Source: Enterococcus dongliensis
GTDB taxonomy: Bacteria > Bacillota > Bacilli > Lactobacillales > Enterococcaceae
Length of the DNA: 64,000 nucleotides
Reading direction: 5' to 3'
Assembly (NCBI RefSeq): GCF_005405225.1
Contig: NZ_BJDQ01000004.1
Span: 62,001 to 126,000 of the forward strand
Shown one piece after another: positions 57,623-64,000 of this stretch (within the stretch, counting starts at the first letter, position 1; the number at the start of each line of letters is the position of its first letter). The position numbers and the translations under genes were made by a program. A model generated the notes under the pieces. It searched no databases and was not told where the DNA came from. It saw only the letters and a list, made by a program, of their open reading frames with translations.

Positions 57623-58353
57623 TGGTTGTACCTGCTTCTCATACGTAGTGCTTTTTCAGGGAAATCAGTAATTATTCCGGCAAAATCATTTTCAAAACAA
57701 GTCATCATCGTTTCATATAGGTTAGGAGTCCAAGGCCGCAGTGCTTTTGGATAATCCTTAACAATCTCAGGATGTTGTTTTACCCAATCATAGTTTGGAT
57801 GCAACCCTTCAATAAAATCTGTCTCTAAAACACATTGATATTTTTTCAAATCATTTTTTTGCAGCAGATCATATTGGATATCTGGTTCAAACTCGTGCAT
57901 GATTCGTAAGGAATCAAGGTTGAAACTGACATACCAATAAGTAAACGGCCATTTTTTGCTAGTCATAATCTCTGAAATTTTTTTCTCGATTCCTGGATAA
58001 TGGAATTTATTGGTCTTAAGTTCAATACATAAAAAACCTCTGAAGCGCATCTGTAACAACAGATTCAAAACTTCCTGCAAAGTCGAAATCTTTGTTGCTT
58101 GATATTTTTTATCGAACCAACTACCAGCATCCAATTCTTTAATTTCTGCTAATGTCAACTCTCGAATCAGACCTTTACCATCTGTTGTGCGATCTACACT
58201 TTCATCATGGATTACGACGAGTTGCTGATCAGCTGTCATGTGAACATCTAACTCAATCCCGTCTGCTCCCGAGCGCACGGCTTCCATGAACGCCGGCAAT
58301 GTATTTTCCGGGTGAGTTCCCGCGCTCCCGCGATGAGCAATAATTACTGTCAT
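57619..58353 (-). CDS. glpQ: Glycerophosphodiester phosphodiesterase
   Basis: Hydrolyses glycerophosphodiesters to glycerol 3-phosphate and an alcohol. The start is ATG 58353 with GAGGTGATAGAG upstream (244 aa, MTVIIAHRG). The catalytic HRGSAGTHPENTLPAF (7-22) and ELDVHMTADQQLVVIHD near 34-50 contain the GDPD His-His pair and Glu/Asp metal ligands. There is no signal peptide, so it is cytosolic. It is the first gene of the miaA-hflX-ynbB unit; a promoter is seen upstream. Confidence 0.92.
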   Translation of the reverse strand: MTVIIAHRGSAGTHPENTLPAFMEAVRSGADGIELDVHMTADQQLVVIHDESVDRTTDGKGLIRELTLAEIKELDAGSWFDKKYQATKISTLQEVLNLLLQMRFRGFLCIELKTNKFHYPGIEKKISEIMTSKKWPFTYWYVSFNLDSLRIMHEFEPDIQYDLLQKNDLKKYQCVLETDFIEGLHPNYDWVKQHPEIVKDYPKALRPWTPNLYETMMTCFENDFAGIITDFPEKALRMRSRYNQ

Positions 58354-58385
58354 CTCTATCACCTCGTCCAAAATTATAGATTAAT

Positions 58386-58414
58386 TAAATAATCTGTTTT
58401 GTTTTTCTAGTCAA
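58386..58414 (-). promoter_or_regulatory. Promoter of the glpQ-miaA-hflX-ynbB unit
   Basis: Minus-strand TTGACT (58409-58414), 17-base spacer, TATTTA (58386-58391), about 33 bases before the glpQ start. Confidence 0.6.
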
Positions 58415-58419
58415 CAGTC

Positions 58420-58935
58420 CTATTGGATTTTGAAATAGCGTAAAGGACGTTCAGTTGAACGTGACAACTGTTGTCGTTTCTCATTCAAGATTTCCAAAAG
58501 CTGTTCGGAAAAAGTCTCCATTACAATACGGCCGCCTTTATAAGTGAAACCGCCGATTTTAACGGTCTCTTCAGGAGACAAAATAACCTTTCGATGAGAA
58601 ATGTTTTTAAAAAATTCTTCAATCAAATAATTAGGTAAATAAAAACTATTTTGAGCGGTGAATGAATTCAAATAAATAAAATCATCGATTGTAATATAAC
58701 AATCATCGAATGAATTAAACGCAACATAGTCTTGCATTAAAATATTACGTTTAGATAAAATCTCGTTTATTTTTTTATTTAATAAATTAATCGTTTCAAT
58801 CTCTTTCACCTGATGTTCTAATTCTCTTGCTCGATAGTGTCGTGAATCGAGATGTTTAAAAACTGCAAAGACCGCAATCCCTGTCAGTCCCGCTCCAATT
58901 AATACGCCGATTAATCCAATAAGTGCAATTTCCAC
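58420..58935 (-). CDS. Hypothetical N-terminally anchored protein
   Basis: 171 aa. One N-terminal transmembrane helix (about 3-27, glycine-rich) is followed by a short coiled-coil stretch (HYRARELEHQVKEIETINLL) and a globular domain of mixed structure (about 65-150) that I cannot assign. The topology suggests a cytoplasmic domain tethered to the membrane. GGAGGAACA lies before ATG. The promoter of the glpQ unit begins directly after it, so it is probably a separate transcript. Confidence 0.7.
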   Translation of the reverse strand: MEIALIGLIGVLIGAGLTGIAVFAVFKHLDSRHYRARELEHQVKEIETINLLNKKINEILSKRNILMQDYVAFNSFDDCYITIDDFIYLNSFTAQNSFYLPNYLIEEFFKNISHRKVILSPEETVKIGGFTYKGGRIVMETFSEQLLEILNEKRQQLSRSTERPLRYFKIQ

Positions 58936-59129
58936 GTTTGTTCCTCCTACTGTATAATGATAAAATTATTTTTGCAAAAAACTACTTCGAACCAATTAAT
59001 CTTTTTTTGATAGTCGTACTCGATTCTATCGAAAATGGGTCGATTGTCTTATTCTTATCGTTATTAATAGTACCATATTTCCTTGTTTCTTTGATAGTTT
59101 GACTCACGTAAAAAAATCAAAGCCTTATA

Positions 59130-59159
59130 TTTGACCAAAACTGACCAACGTTGTATACT
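59130..59159 (+). promoter_or_regulatory. clpP promoter with overlapping CtsR box
   Basis: TTGACC (59131-59136), 17-base spacer, TATACT (59154-59159). The heptad repeat TTTGACC-AAA-ACTGACC at 59130-59146 is the reverse complement of GGTCAGT-TTT-GGTCAAA, one to two changes from the CtsR consensus RGTCAAA-N3-RGTCAAA. Repressor binding would cover the -35. Confidence 0.82.
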
Positions 59160-59232
59160 CTTTTTAGTTTTAGCAATCCAACCTTGTTTGTGCTAAACTA
59201 ATCTACAAACAATATTTTAAGGAGGATTCACT

Positions 59233-59826
59233 ATGAATTTAGTTCCTACAGTCATTGAACAATCATCTCGTGGCGAACGTGCTTACGACATTTACTCTCG
59301 TTTATTAAAAGACCGCATCATTATGTTGAGCGGCGAAGTAAACGACGATATGGCAAACACCATCATCGCCCAATTACTTTTCTTGGATGCCCAAGATTCT
59401 GAAAAAGATATTTATTTGTATATCAATTCTCCAGGAGGCAGCGTATCAGCTGGCTTGGCAATTTTCGATACAATGAACTTTGTTAAAGCAGATGTACAAA
59501 CTATCGTACTTGGTATGGCAGCATCTATGGGAAGTTTCTTGTTAACAGCTGGCGCTAAGGGCAAACGTTTTGCCTTGCCAAATGCTGAGATTATGATTCA
59601 TCAACCGCTTGGCGGTGCTCAAGGGCAAGCAACTGAAATCGAAATTGCTGCTCGTCATATCCTAAAAACACGTGAACGATTAAACAACATTTTATCGGAA
59701 CGCACAGGTCAACCGATCGATGTGATCGAACGTGATACTGATCGTGACAACTTCATGTCTGCTGAAGAAGCAAAAGCTTATGGCTTGATCGATGAAGTTA
59801 TGGAAAACAGTAGTTCATTGAATTAA
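59233..59826 (+). CDS. clpP: ATP-dependent Clp protease proteolytic subunit
   Basis: Serine protease chamber that works with ClpC, ClpE or ClpX ATPases. The 197-aa protein has the triad Ser98 (GMAASMGS), His123 (MIHQPLGGA) and Asp172 ([11 protein letters not shown]). The length and N-terminal axial segment ([20 protein letters not shown]) are canonical. AAGGAGG precedes ATG. It is monocistronic; heat-shock control through CtsR is suggested by the operator at its promoter. Confidence 0.98.
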   Translation: MNLVPTVIEQSSRGERAYDIYSRLLKDRIIMLSGEVNDDMANTIIAQLLFLDAQDSEKDIYLYINSPGGSVSAGLAIFDTMNFVKADVQTIVLGMAASMGSFLLTAGAKGKRFALPNAEIMIHQPLGGAQGQATEIEIAARHILKTRERLNNILSERTGQPIDVIERDTDRDNFMSAEEAKAYGLIDEVMENSSSLN

Positions 59827-59833
59827 TGACTTA

Positions 59834-59862
59834 AAAAAACCGAGGAAATCCTCGGTTTTTTT
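59834..59862 (+). terminator. clpP terminator
   Basis: AAAAACCGAGGA / TCCTCGGTTTTT stem with T7 tail, eight bases after the clpP stop. Confidence 0.9.
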
Positions 59863-59987
59863 ATTGCCCAATTTATCGTTCAAATATCTTTTATTTCACT
59901 ACAATCTTGCTATTTATGAACTCGTTTAACAAGCAGCTCTTCTTATCATAAAAAAACTGCCTAACCGAAAAATTAGGCAGTTCAATG

Positions 59988-60689
59988 TTATTCTTTTTGT
60001 GAATACCCCGTCTTATAATCAATTTGAATCCCTTTTTGCACATTGTAAATAAATAGATTAAAAGAAATCTGTTCATCTTCAATACTTTGCGCTTCCATTT
60101 GAACTCCTCGAGCAACTAATTCTTCTCCCTTGAAATAAGGCGTCACTCGATAGCGAACATGATGGCCCGTTTTCCGAATATAATTTCCAATTTCGATCTC
60201 ATGAACATTCATACCAGGATCATTCATCGATGCTGTTCCAGTCATTAAATTTTTCAGATTATTGTTTTCACCAGAAAATTGATAGGCAATCAAATGTGCA
60301 CGATTATATAACGGCTTATCTTGATAAAATTTTTGATGCCAACCAGTCGGTTTCACGTATAGCCGTTCTCTTTCCTGATGAGGCATCAGCTCTTTTCCCA
60401 GCATTCCTTCAGCAGTTCCTACTCGGTTTAATTTATCTAAATCAGAAAAACGCGTCCAAGTTCCCTTATTTAATGAGAGATCCTCCTCAGAAAAGTCGGG
60501 TTGATTGTGATTGATTTCAATCGTTTGCTGCTTGCCAGTATAAGCGGGAATCTCTGATAATTGACTGACGCTGACTTCTTTTACTACATTATTTGAAGAT
60601 TCAGGGGCTATTTGCGAATAGATTCCATAAATTCCTGCTACTATAACAACTAGTGCAGAAATGATCTTCGGACTTTGTTTCTTCGCGAT
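59988..60689 (-). CDS. DNA/RNA non-specific endonuclease (DNA-entry nuclease type), apparent ATC start
   Basis: 233-aa membrane-anchored nuclease related to EndA. The frame opens after a TGA and contains no ATG, GTG or TTG until Met96 (60404), which lies inside the domain. An AGGAG site lies ten bases before an ATC at 60687-60689; read as Met this gives MAKKQSPKIISALVVIVAGIYGIYS, a convincing signal anchor. Domain marks are GTWTRFSDLDKLNRVGTAEGML near 76-97 and the beta-beta-alpha-metal motif NRAHLIAYQFSG near 129-140, with catalytic His132 (usual DRGH). It may have a rare start codon, or be a pseudogene that lost ATG. Confidence 0.75.
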   Translation of the reverse strand: MAKKQSPKIISALVVIVAGIYGIYSQIAPESSNNVVKEVSVSQLSEIPAYTGKQQTIEINHNQPDFSEEDLSLNKGTWTRFSDLDKLNRVGTAEGMLGKELMPHQERERLYVKPTGWHQKFYQDKPLYNRAHLIAYQFSGENNNLKNLMTGTASMNDPGMNVHEIEIGNYIRKTGHHVRYRVTPYFKGEELVARGVQMEAQSIEDEQISFNLFIYNVQKGIQIDYKTGYSQKE

Positions 60690-60788
60690 GTTTTTTCAAC
60701 TCCTAATTAACTTTAAATCTTTCAGTCCTAATACCGTAACAAACCGTTCAGTCTAAGAAGTTATTGCTGCCAATCAGAACAGGTTTTG

Positions 60789-61733
60789 TTATTTTGTTTG
60801 TTGCCAAAGCTCCTTGATTGCTGGTACATTGCCAAGCTCTGTCAGATTGCTGGGCATAATAACTGTGTTTCCATTGTTTTCAACAACATGTTTGAATGCT
60901 TCGATACCTAAGTAGGCAATCATCTCATCGGTTAAATGACTTTCAGCAATCGCTTTGTTGATTTCTTTGATCCGAGCCGTCTCTGCTTCTGTGATCATAG
61001 CGATTCGATCAGCTTCGGCAGCAGCATCGATTTTAGTCCGTTCAGCACGAGCATCCGCATCAATCTTTGTTTGTCTTGCTCGCGCTTCTGCATCGATCTG
61101 CATCTCAGATGATTTTGCTTCAGACTCCAAAATCACAGATTGTTTCTTCCCTTCAGAAATCGTAATCAAAGATTCTTTGTCTCGACTAGCGGTAATTAAT
61201 TTATTCATTGAATTGACGATTTCATCTGAAACTGAGATTTCTCCGATATTGATTCGATCAATCGACAATCCGTAACCAGAAGTAATATCTTTGACACTTT
61301 CATAAAGATTCAAATTGATCTCTTCTGTCCCATTCAACACTTCATTTAATTCCATCTTACCAATGATTCCACGCAAATTAGATTGACAATCTTGGATCAT
61401 TGACGTGACAGAATCTTCATTATCATAGACAAATGCTCGAGCATCTGTCACATGATATTTGATGGCTTCATCAATTTCTACGATGACATTATCTCGTGTG
61501 ATTACACTTTGTGGTTCAATTTGAATCGGGGTCTGCTTCAAAGAAACACGCCGGCGGACCACATATAAAATTGGAATCAAAAAGTGCAAGCCTGGATCTA
61601 ATGTTTTCACATATTTCCCAAAACTTTCAACCACTTTTACTTCTCCTTGTTGAACGATCACGACCAACTGACTGATGATAAAAAAGACTACGATGACTGC
61701 GACTACTAATAGAATAATATTAACTATTAACAA
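60789..61733 (-). CDS. SPFH/band-7 domain protein (stomatin/HflK-like)
   Basis: 314-aa membrane scaffold protein: one N-terminal transmembrane helix (about 2-24), the SPFH domain (about 25-190, with VVESFGKYVKTLDPGLHFLIP near 34-54 and LRGIIGKMELNEVL near 130-143), and an Ala/Glu/Arg-rich coiled coil (about 195-280) with repeated DAxAxRTKIDA units. Such proteins form large cage assemblies and often act with NfeD partners and FtsH-type proteases. Its start overlaps the NfeD-like gene by 14 bases. Confidence 0.92.
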   Translation of the reverse strand: MLIVNIILLVVAVIVVFFIISQLVVIVQQGEVKVVESFGKYVKTLDPGLHFLIPILYVVRRRVSLKQTPIQIEPQSVITRDNVIVEIDEAIKYHVTDARAFVYDNEDSVTSMIQDCQSNLRGIIGKMELNEVLNGTEEINLNLYESVKDITSGYGLSIDRINIGEISVSDEIVNSMNKLITASRDKESLITISEGKKQSVILESEAKSSEMQIDAEARARQTKIDADARAERTKIDAAAEADRIAMITEAETARIKEINKAIAESHLTDEMIAYLGIEAFKHVVENNGNTVIMPSNLTELGNVPAIKELWQQTK

Positions 61734-61950
61734 TATAATTCACATCACTTTCTTCTAGATTATTGTTGATAACCACTAATAATTCCCGGCTAGTAAAATC
61801 GATAACTTCCAACATATCTCCTAGCTCAGGTGACCCATTGATTACTTTGTAATCATACCAACTCCCTAAGATTCGAACGAGTCCAGTGATATTTGTTCCT
61901 TTACTGCGAAAAAACTTTCCCATCGTCTTTTGCATCTGATAATCTGACAA
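61720..61950 (-). CDS. Short NfeD-like OB-domain protein
   Basis: 76-aa protein with a TTG start, AAAGGAG eight bases upstream. The sequence GTNITGLVRILGSWYDYKVINGSPELGDMLEVIDFTSRELLVV matches the C-terminal OB-fold of NfeD/YqeZ-YqfA partners, but no transmembrane segment is present. Its end overlaps the SPFH gene start. That coupling is the main support for the assignment; full-length NfeD proteins have membrane helices before this domain. Confidence 0.72.
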   Translation of the reverse strand: MSDYQMQKTMGKFFRSKGTNITGLVRILGSWYDYKVINGSPELGDMLEVIDFTSRELLVVINNNLEESDVNYIVNS

Positions 61951-62606
61951 AAACTCAACTCCTTTTTTTCTTAGATGCTCCTACACCATAAATAGAACGT
62001 CGGTTCTTTAATCAGTATACCAAACCTTCCAGCAATAAATTCAAATAATTTTAATAGCAACTAATTCTCCCTCTTAGGCAATGATTTTTGCCGCTGATTT
62101 TATTGTCTGTCCCTAGCAAAATAATAGCAATTGATTCCTCTTCCAACAAGGATACTCTCAACTAGTGAGAAACCTCTTAAATAATCGGTGTAAGCAGCAC
62201 TTCTTCCTCGTACCACTGACTTGCTTTTAAAATATTCTTTTATGCATAATCGGTTTCAAAAAAAATCAACGCTCAGCCACAAACGTTGATTTTATCAGGA
62301 TATATTACCCTAAGTGGAAACTTCTTTCCACATCTTCTTTAGAATAATCAATTATCTAGTGAATAGCAAGGGCACATCAGCAGAAAAATCTCCACGAGGA
62401 ATCAAAAAAATCAGTATGCTCACTGAAAATTTTAGTTAGTGCCTTATCTTTTTTTCATTTTAATCATTTTTCCAGATAATTATGCTTATTTTTAGAAACT
62501 ATTTAAGGATCTATGATAGAATAAATAATGTAAAAGTATTGATAAAAGATACTTTAAAAATAACTATTTGTATAAAAATAACAGAAACTAGAATGGAGAT
62601 GTTATT
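61951..62606. other. 656-base gene-free interval
   Basis: It contains the extended -10 of the NfeD-like gene (62014-62022, TGGTATACT on the minus strand), an AATCAACG / CGTTGATT hairpin near 62266-62294, and short related tracts AATAGCAAYTRATTC at about 62053 and 62124. A minus-strand stretch around 62060-62230 looks coding-like but has stops. The plus-strand promoter of the next gene lies near 62500. I cannot assign anything else. Confidence 0.45.
62014..62022 (-). promoter_or_regulatory. Extended -10 promoter of the NfeD-SPFH pair
   Basis: Minus-strand TGGTATACT, 64 bases before the TTG start of the NfeD-like gene. Confidence 0.5.
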
Positions 62607-63584
62607 ATGAAATTAGGTTTTTTAAAGACAGATTTTCCTCACGAGCGCCGACTTCCTTTATTGCCTGAACACATCAAGCAATTCGCTAATTCAATTTATG
62701 TTGAAAGCGGCTTTGGTGATTCTTTAGGTATTCTTGATGAAGAATATCAAAAAGCCGGTTGTACTATCTTAAACCGCTCAGAGATCTTTGCCTTATGTGA
62801 TGGCATCTTCTCTCTAAAAATCATCCAACCATGTGATTATGATTTGATTCGTCCAAATCAGATCATCATTGGCTGGACTCATCCACTGGGGTCTGGCAAA
62901 GAATTTATGAAAACTCAAGCGATCCCTAAAAATCTGTACATTCTTGACATTGATAATCAAAAACCGACTATGTTTTATCAAGGAAAATCCTATCCTTCAA
63001 AAATTATTCCTAAGAACTTTGTTTATCAAAACAGTTTCTACGCCGGCTATGCTGGAACACTGCATGCGCTGCTTAATTTTGGGCTTTTGCCAACTAGTGA
63101 GCATGAGATTGCTATTTTAGGTTCCGGAAATACTGCTCAAGGTGCTTTTCACGCAGTATCGAAACTTTCTTCATCTGTCCAACTTTTTTACAGAAAAACA
63201 TTACCAAATTTTAAACGACAATTATCTAAATACTCTATTATCATCAATGGCATCAGAGTCGGTGATTTTGGTGATCCAATCTTATCCGTCGAAGAACAAG
63301 CACAGTTAAAAAAAGGAGCATTTATTATTGATATCGCTGCAGATGCAGGAAATGCCATTGAAGGAAACCGCTTTACGACTGTTGACCATCCAGTCTATGA
63401 AAAAAACGGTCTCTACCACTATGCGTTACCTAATACACCTACCTTTGCTTATCGAAATGTTAGTAACGTATTAAGCGAACAATTTAGTCACTATATTTTT
63501 AAACATGATCTCTCAGTTTTTATTGATGAGATTGCTGATCAACATCCAAATGAACCAGAAATCAAATTACTCAACAATGTCTAA
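62607..63584 (+). CDS. ceo: N5-(carboxyethyl)ornithine synthase homologue
   Basis: 325-aa protein of the alanine dehydrogenase / NAD(P) transhydrogenase superfamily, closest in my recollection to lactococcal Ceo. That enzyme condenses ornithine or lysine with pyruvate using NADPH. The N-terminal MKLGFLKTDFPHERRLPLLPEHI is the AlaDH/PNT signature, the Rossmann loop HEIAILGSGNTAQGAFHAV lies near 166-184, and DIAADAGNAIEG near 240-251 and HYALPNTPTFAYRNVS near 271-286 are typical of the group. GGAGAT lies before ATG. It has a long gene-free upstream region and is monocistronic. Confidence 0.82.
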   Translation: MKLGFLKTDFPHERRLPLLPEHIKQFANSIYVESGFGDSLGILDEEYQKAGCTILNRSEIFALCDGIFSLKIIQPCDYDLIRPNQIIIGWTHPLGSGKEFMKTQAIPKNLYILDIDNQKPTMFYQGKSYPSKIIPKNFVYQNSFYAGYAGTLHALLNFGLLPTSEHEIAILGSGNTAQGAFHAVSKLSSSVQLFYRKTLPNFKRQLSKYSIIINGIRVGDFGDPILSVEEQAQLKKGAFIIDIAADAGNAIEGNRFTTVDHPVYEKNGLYHYALPNTPTFAYRNVSNVLSEQFSHYIFKHDLSVFIDEIADQHPNEPEIKLLNNV

Positions 63585-63595
63585 AATCAACAAAT

Positions 63596-63642
63596 AAAAA
63601 AAGTGCCGCGTCCTTTTAACATCAAGGAATCGGCACTTTTTT
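63596..63642. terminator. Bidirectional terminator between ceo and tRNA-Gly
   Basis: AAAAAGTGCCG / CGGCACTTTTT stem with a second stem TCCTT/AAGGA inside, serving the convergent ceo and tRNA-Gly genes. Confidence 0.85.
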
Positions 63643-63644
63643 AA

Positions 63645-63715
63645 AGCGGGTGACGAGAATCGAACTCGCGACGGAAGCTTGGGAAGCTTCTGTTTTACCA
63701 CTAAACTACACCCGC
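63645..63715 (-). tRNA. tRNA-Gly (anticodon CCC)
   Basis: Minus-strand cloverleaf: acceptor GCGGGTG / (C)ACCCGC, D loop AGTGGTA, anticodon stem GAAGC/GCTTC with loop TTCCCAA giving CCC, T arm CGAGT-TCGATTC-TCG. The discriminator is T (U73, usual for Gly). CCA is not encoded. Confidence 0.9.
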
Positions 63716-63727
63716 AACACATTAGAG

Positions 63728-63756
63728 AGTATAACGCTTTTTATTCAATCGGACAA
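63728..63756 (-). promoter_or_regulatory. tRNA-Gly promoter
   Basis: Minus-strand TTGTCC (63751-63756), 17-base spacer, TATACT (63728-63733), about 13 bases upstream of the tRNA. Confidence 0.7.
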
Positions 63757-63844
63757 CCTTTTATTTCAAACAATAAAATTGACAGATTGATCTTTTCTGA
63801 TTATCTTACAGATAGTATCAGTCAACAAGAAAGGAACATCCCTT

Positions 63845-64000
63845 ATGACTAGCCTAGCACATGTTAAACAAGCGATTACTCAGGACATGAACAATATTGT
63901 ATTCATTTCTTCTGAAACATGTAGTATTTGTCATGTCGATGAACCGAAAGTCCGCAAGATTGCTGAAACAAATGGAATTACTTTTCATCATTTAGATATT
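63845..64000 (+). CDS. Thioredoxin-like protein, partial
   Basis: Only the first 52 codons are in the window. MTSLAHVKQAITQDMNNIVFI is followed by a redox-type CSIC (Cys-x-x-Cys) motif at 31-34 and KVRKIAETNGITFHHLDI, a thioredoxin-fold start like the YtpP/TrxA-related family of Firmicutes. A GAAAGGAA ribosome site lies ten bases before ATG. The C-terminal part and neighbours are not visible. Confidence 0.7.
   Translation, partial: MTSLAHVKQAITQDMNNIVFISSETCSICHVDEPKVRKIAETNGITFHHLDI

Noticed and set aside
58936-59129. Possible T-box or riboswitch upstream of clpP
   Set aside because: No T-box AGGGTGGNACCGCG-type motif or known riboswitch core seen; the region looks like ordinary promoter sequence.
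59891-60115. 74-codon minus-strand frame
   Set aside because: It overlaps the well-supported nuclease gene in another frame and has no ribosome site.

Overview
The window looks like a chromosomal segment of a low-GC lactic acid bacterium of the genus Enterococcus. The evidence is a complete Na+-pumping V-type ATPase operon in the order ntpF-I-K-E-C-G-A-B-D-J, an IreB with phospho-acceptor Thr4/Thr7, a dNTPase of the type described from E. faecalis, L-lactate oxidase, a cggR-gap-pgk-tpi-eno glycolytic cluster, and strong GGAGG ribosome binding sites with frequent GTG and TTG starts. The Ntp proteins are close to what I recall of E. hirae but not identical, so I do not name a species.

Layout. 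0-14 kb: fba, pyrG (with a CTP-sensing leader), yueI, a SulP transporter, then eno-tpiA-pgk-gap-cggR with a CggR operator, rpoN, tRNA-Arg, rpoE and a DUF1934 gene. 14-17.3 kb: a LipL-like ligase/transferase, an HD-domain dNTPase, a Nudix hydrolase and a glyoxalase-fold protein. 17.3-27.3 kb: the ntp operon, with ntpJ behind a terminator-like hairpin and no ntpH. 27.5-33.7 kb: a GATase1 hydrolase, an AGCS symporter, an aldo/keto reductase and a self-regulated module (HTH, membrane protein, ABC ATPase, permease). 33.7-40.6 kb: uvrC, trxA, mutS2, cvpA, zapA and divergent rnhC. 40.7-48.6 kb: amidohydrolase, amidase, an amino-acid ABC transporter whose binding protein carries an in-frame stop, an Msr-like ABC-F gene behind a stalling-peptide attenuator, and L-lactate oxidase. 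48.8-49.8 kb: the DUF1292-ruvX-ireB set.

50.1-52.2 kb is the main accessory region. A 14-bp direct repeat, present in the 3' end of glnA and again beside an orphan copy of the last glnA codons and a terminator, brackets about 2 kb. That interval holds a broken tyrosine recombinase, a frameshifted C-terminal toxin-like fragment, a translationally coupled 94-aa gene and a RelA/SpoT-hydrolase-like HD protein. I read it as a decayed integrative element inserted at the 3' end of glnA. It may carry an alarmone-type toxin and its neutraliser.

52.2-64 kb: glnA-glnR with a GlnR box, the ynbB-hflX-miaA-glpQ set, a hypothetical membrane protein, clpP with a CtsR site, a DNA-entry-type nuclease that seems to start at ATC, an SPFH protein with a short NfeD-like partner, an N5-(carboxyethyl)ornithine synthase homologue, tRNA-Gly and the start of a thioredoxin-like gene cut by the window edge. 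Most genes are on the minus strand. I saw no insertion sequence, rRNA or CRISPR array.
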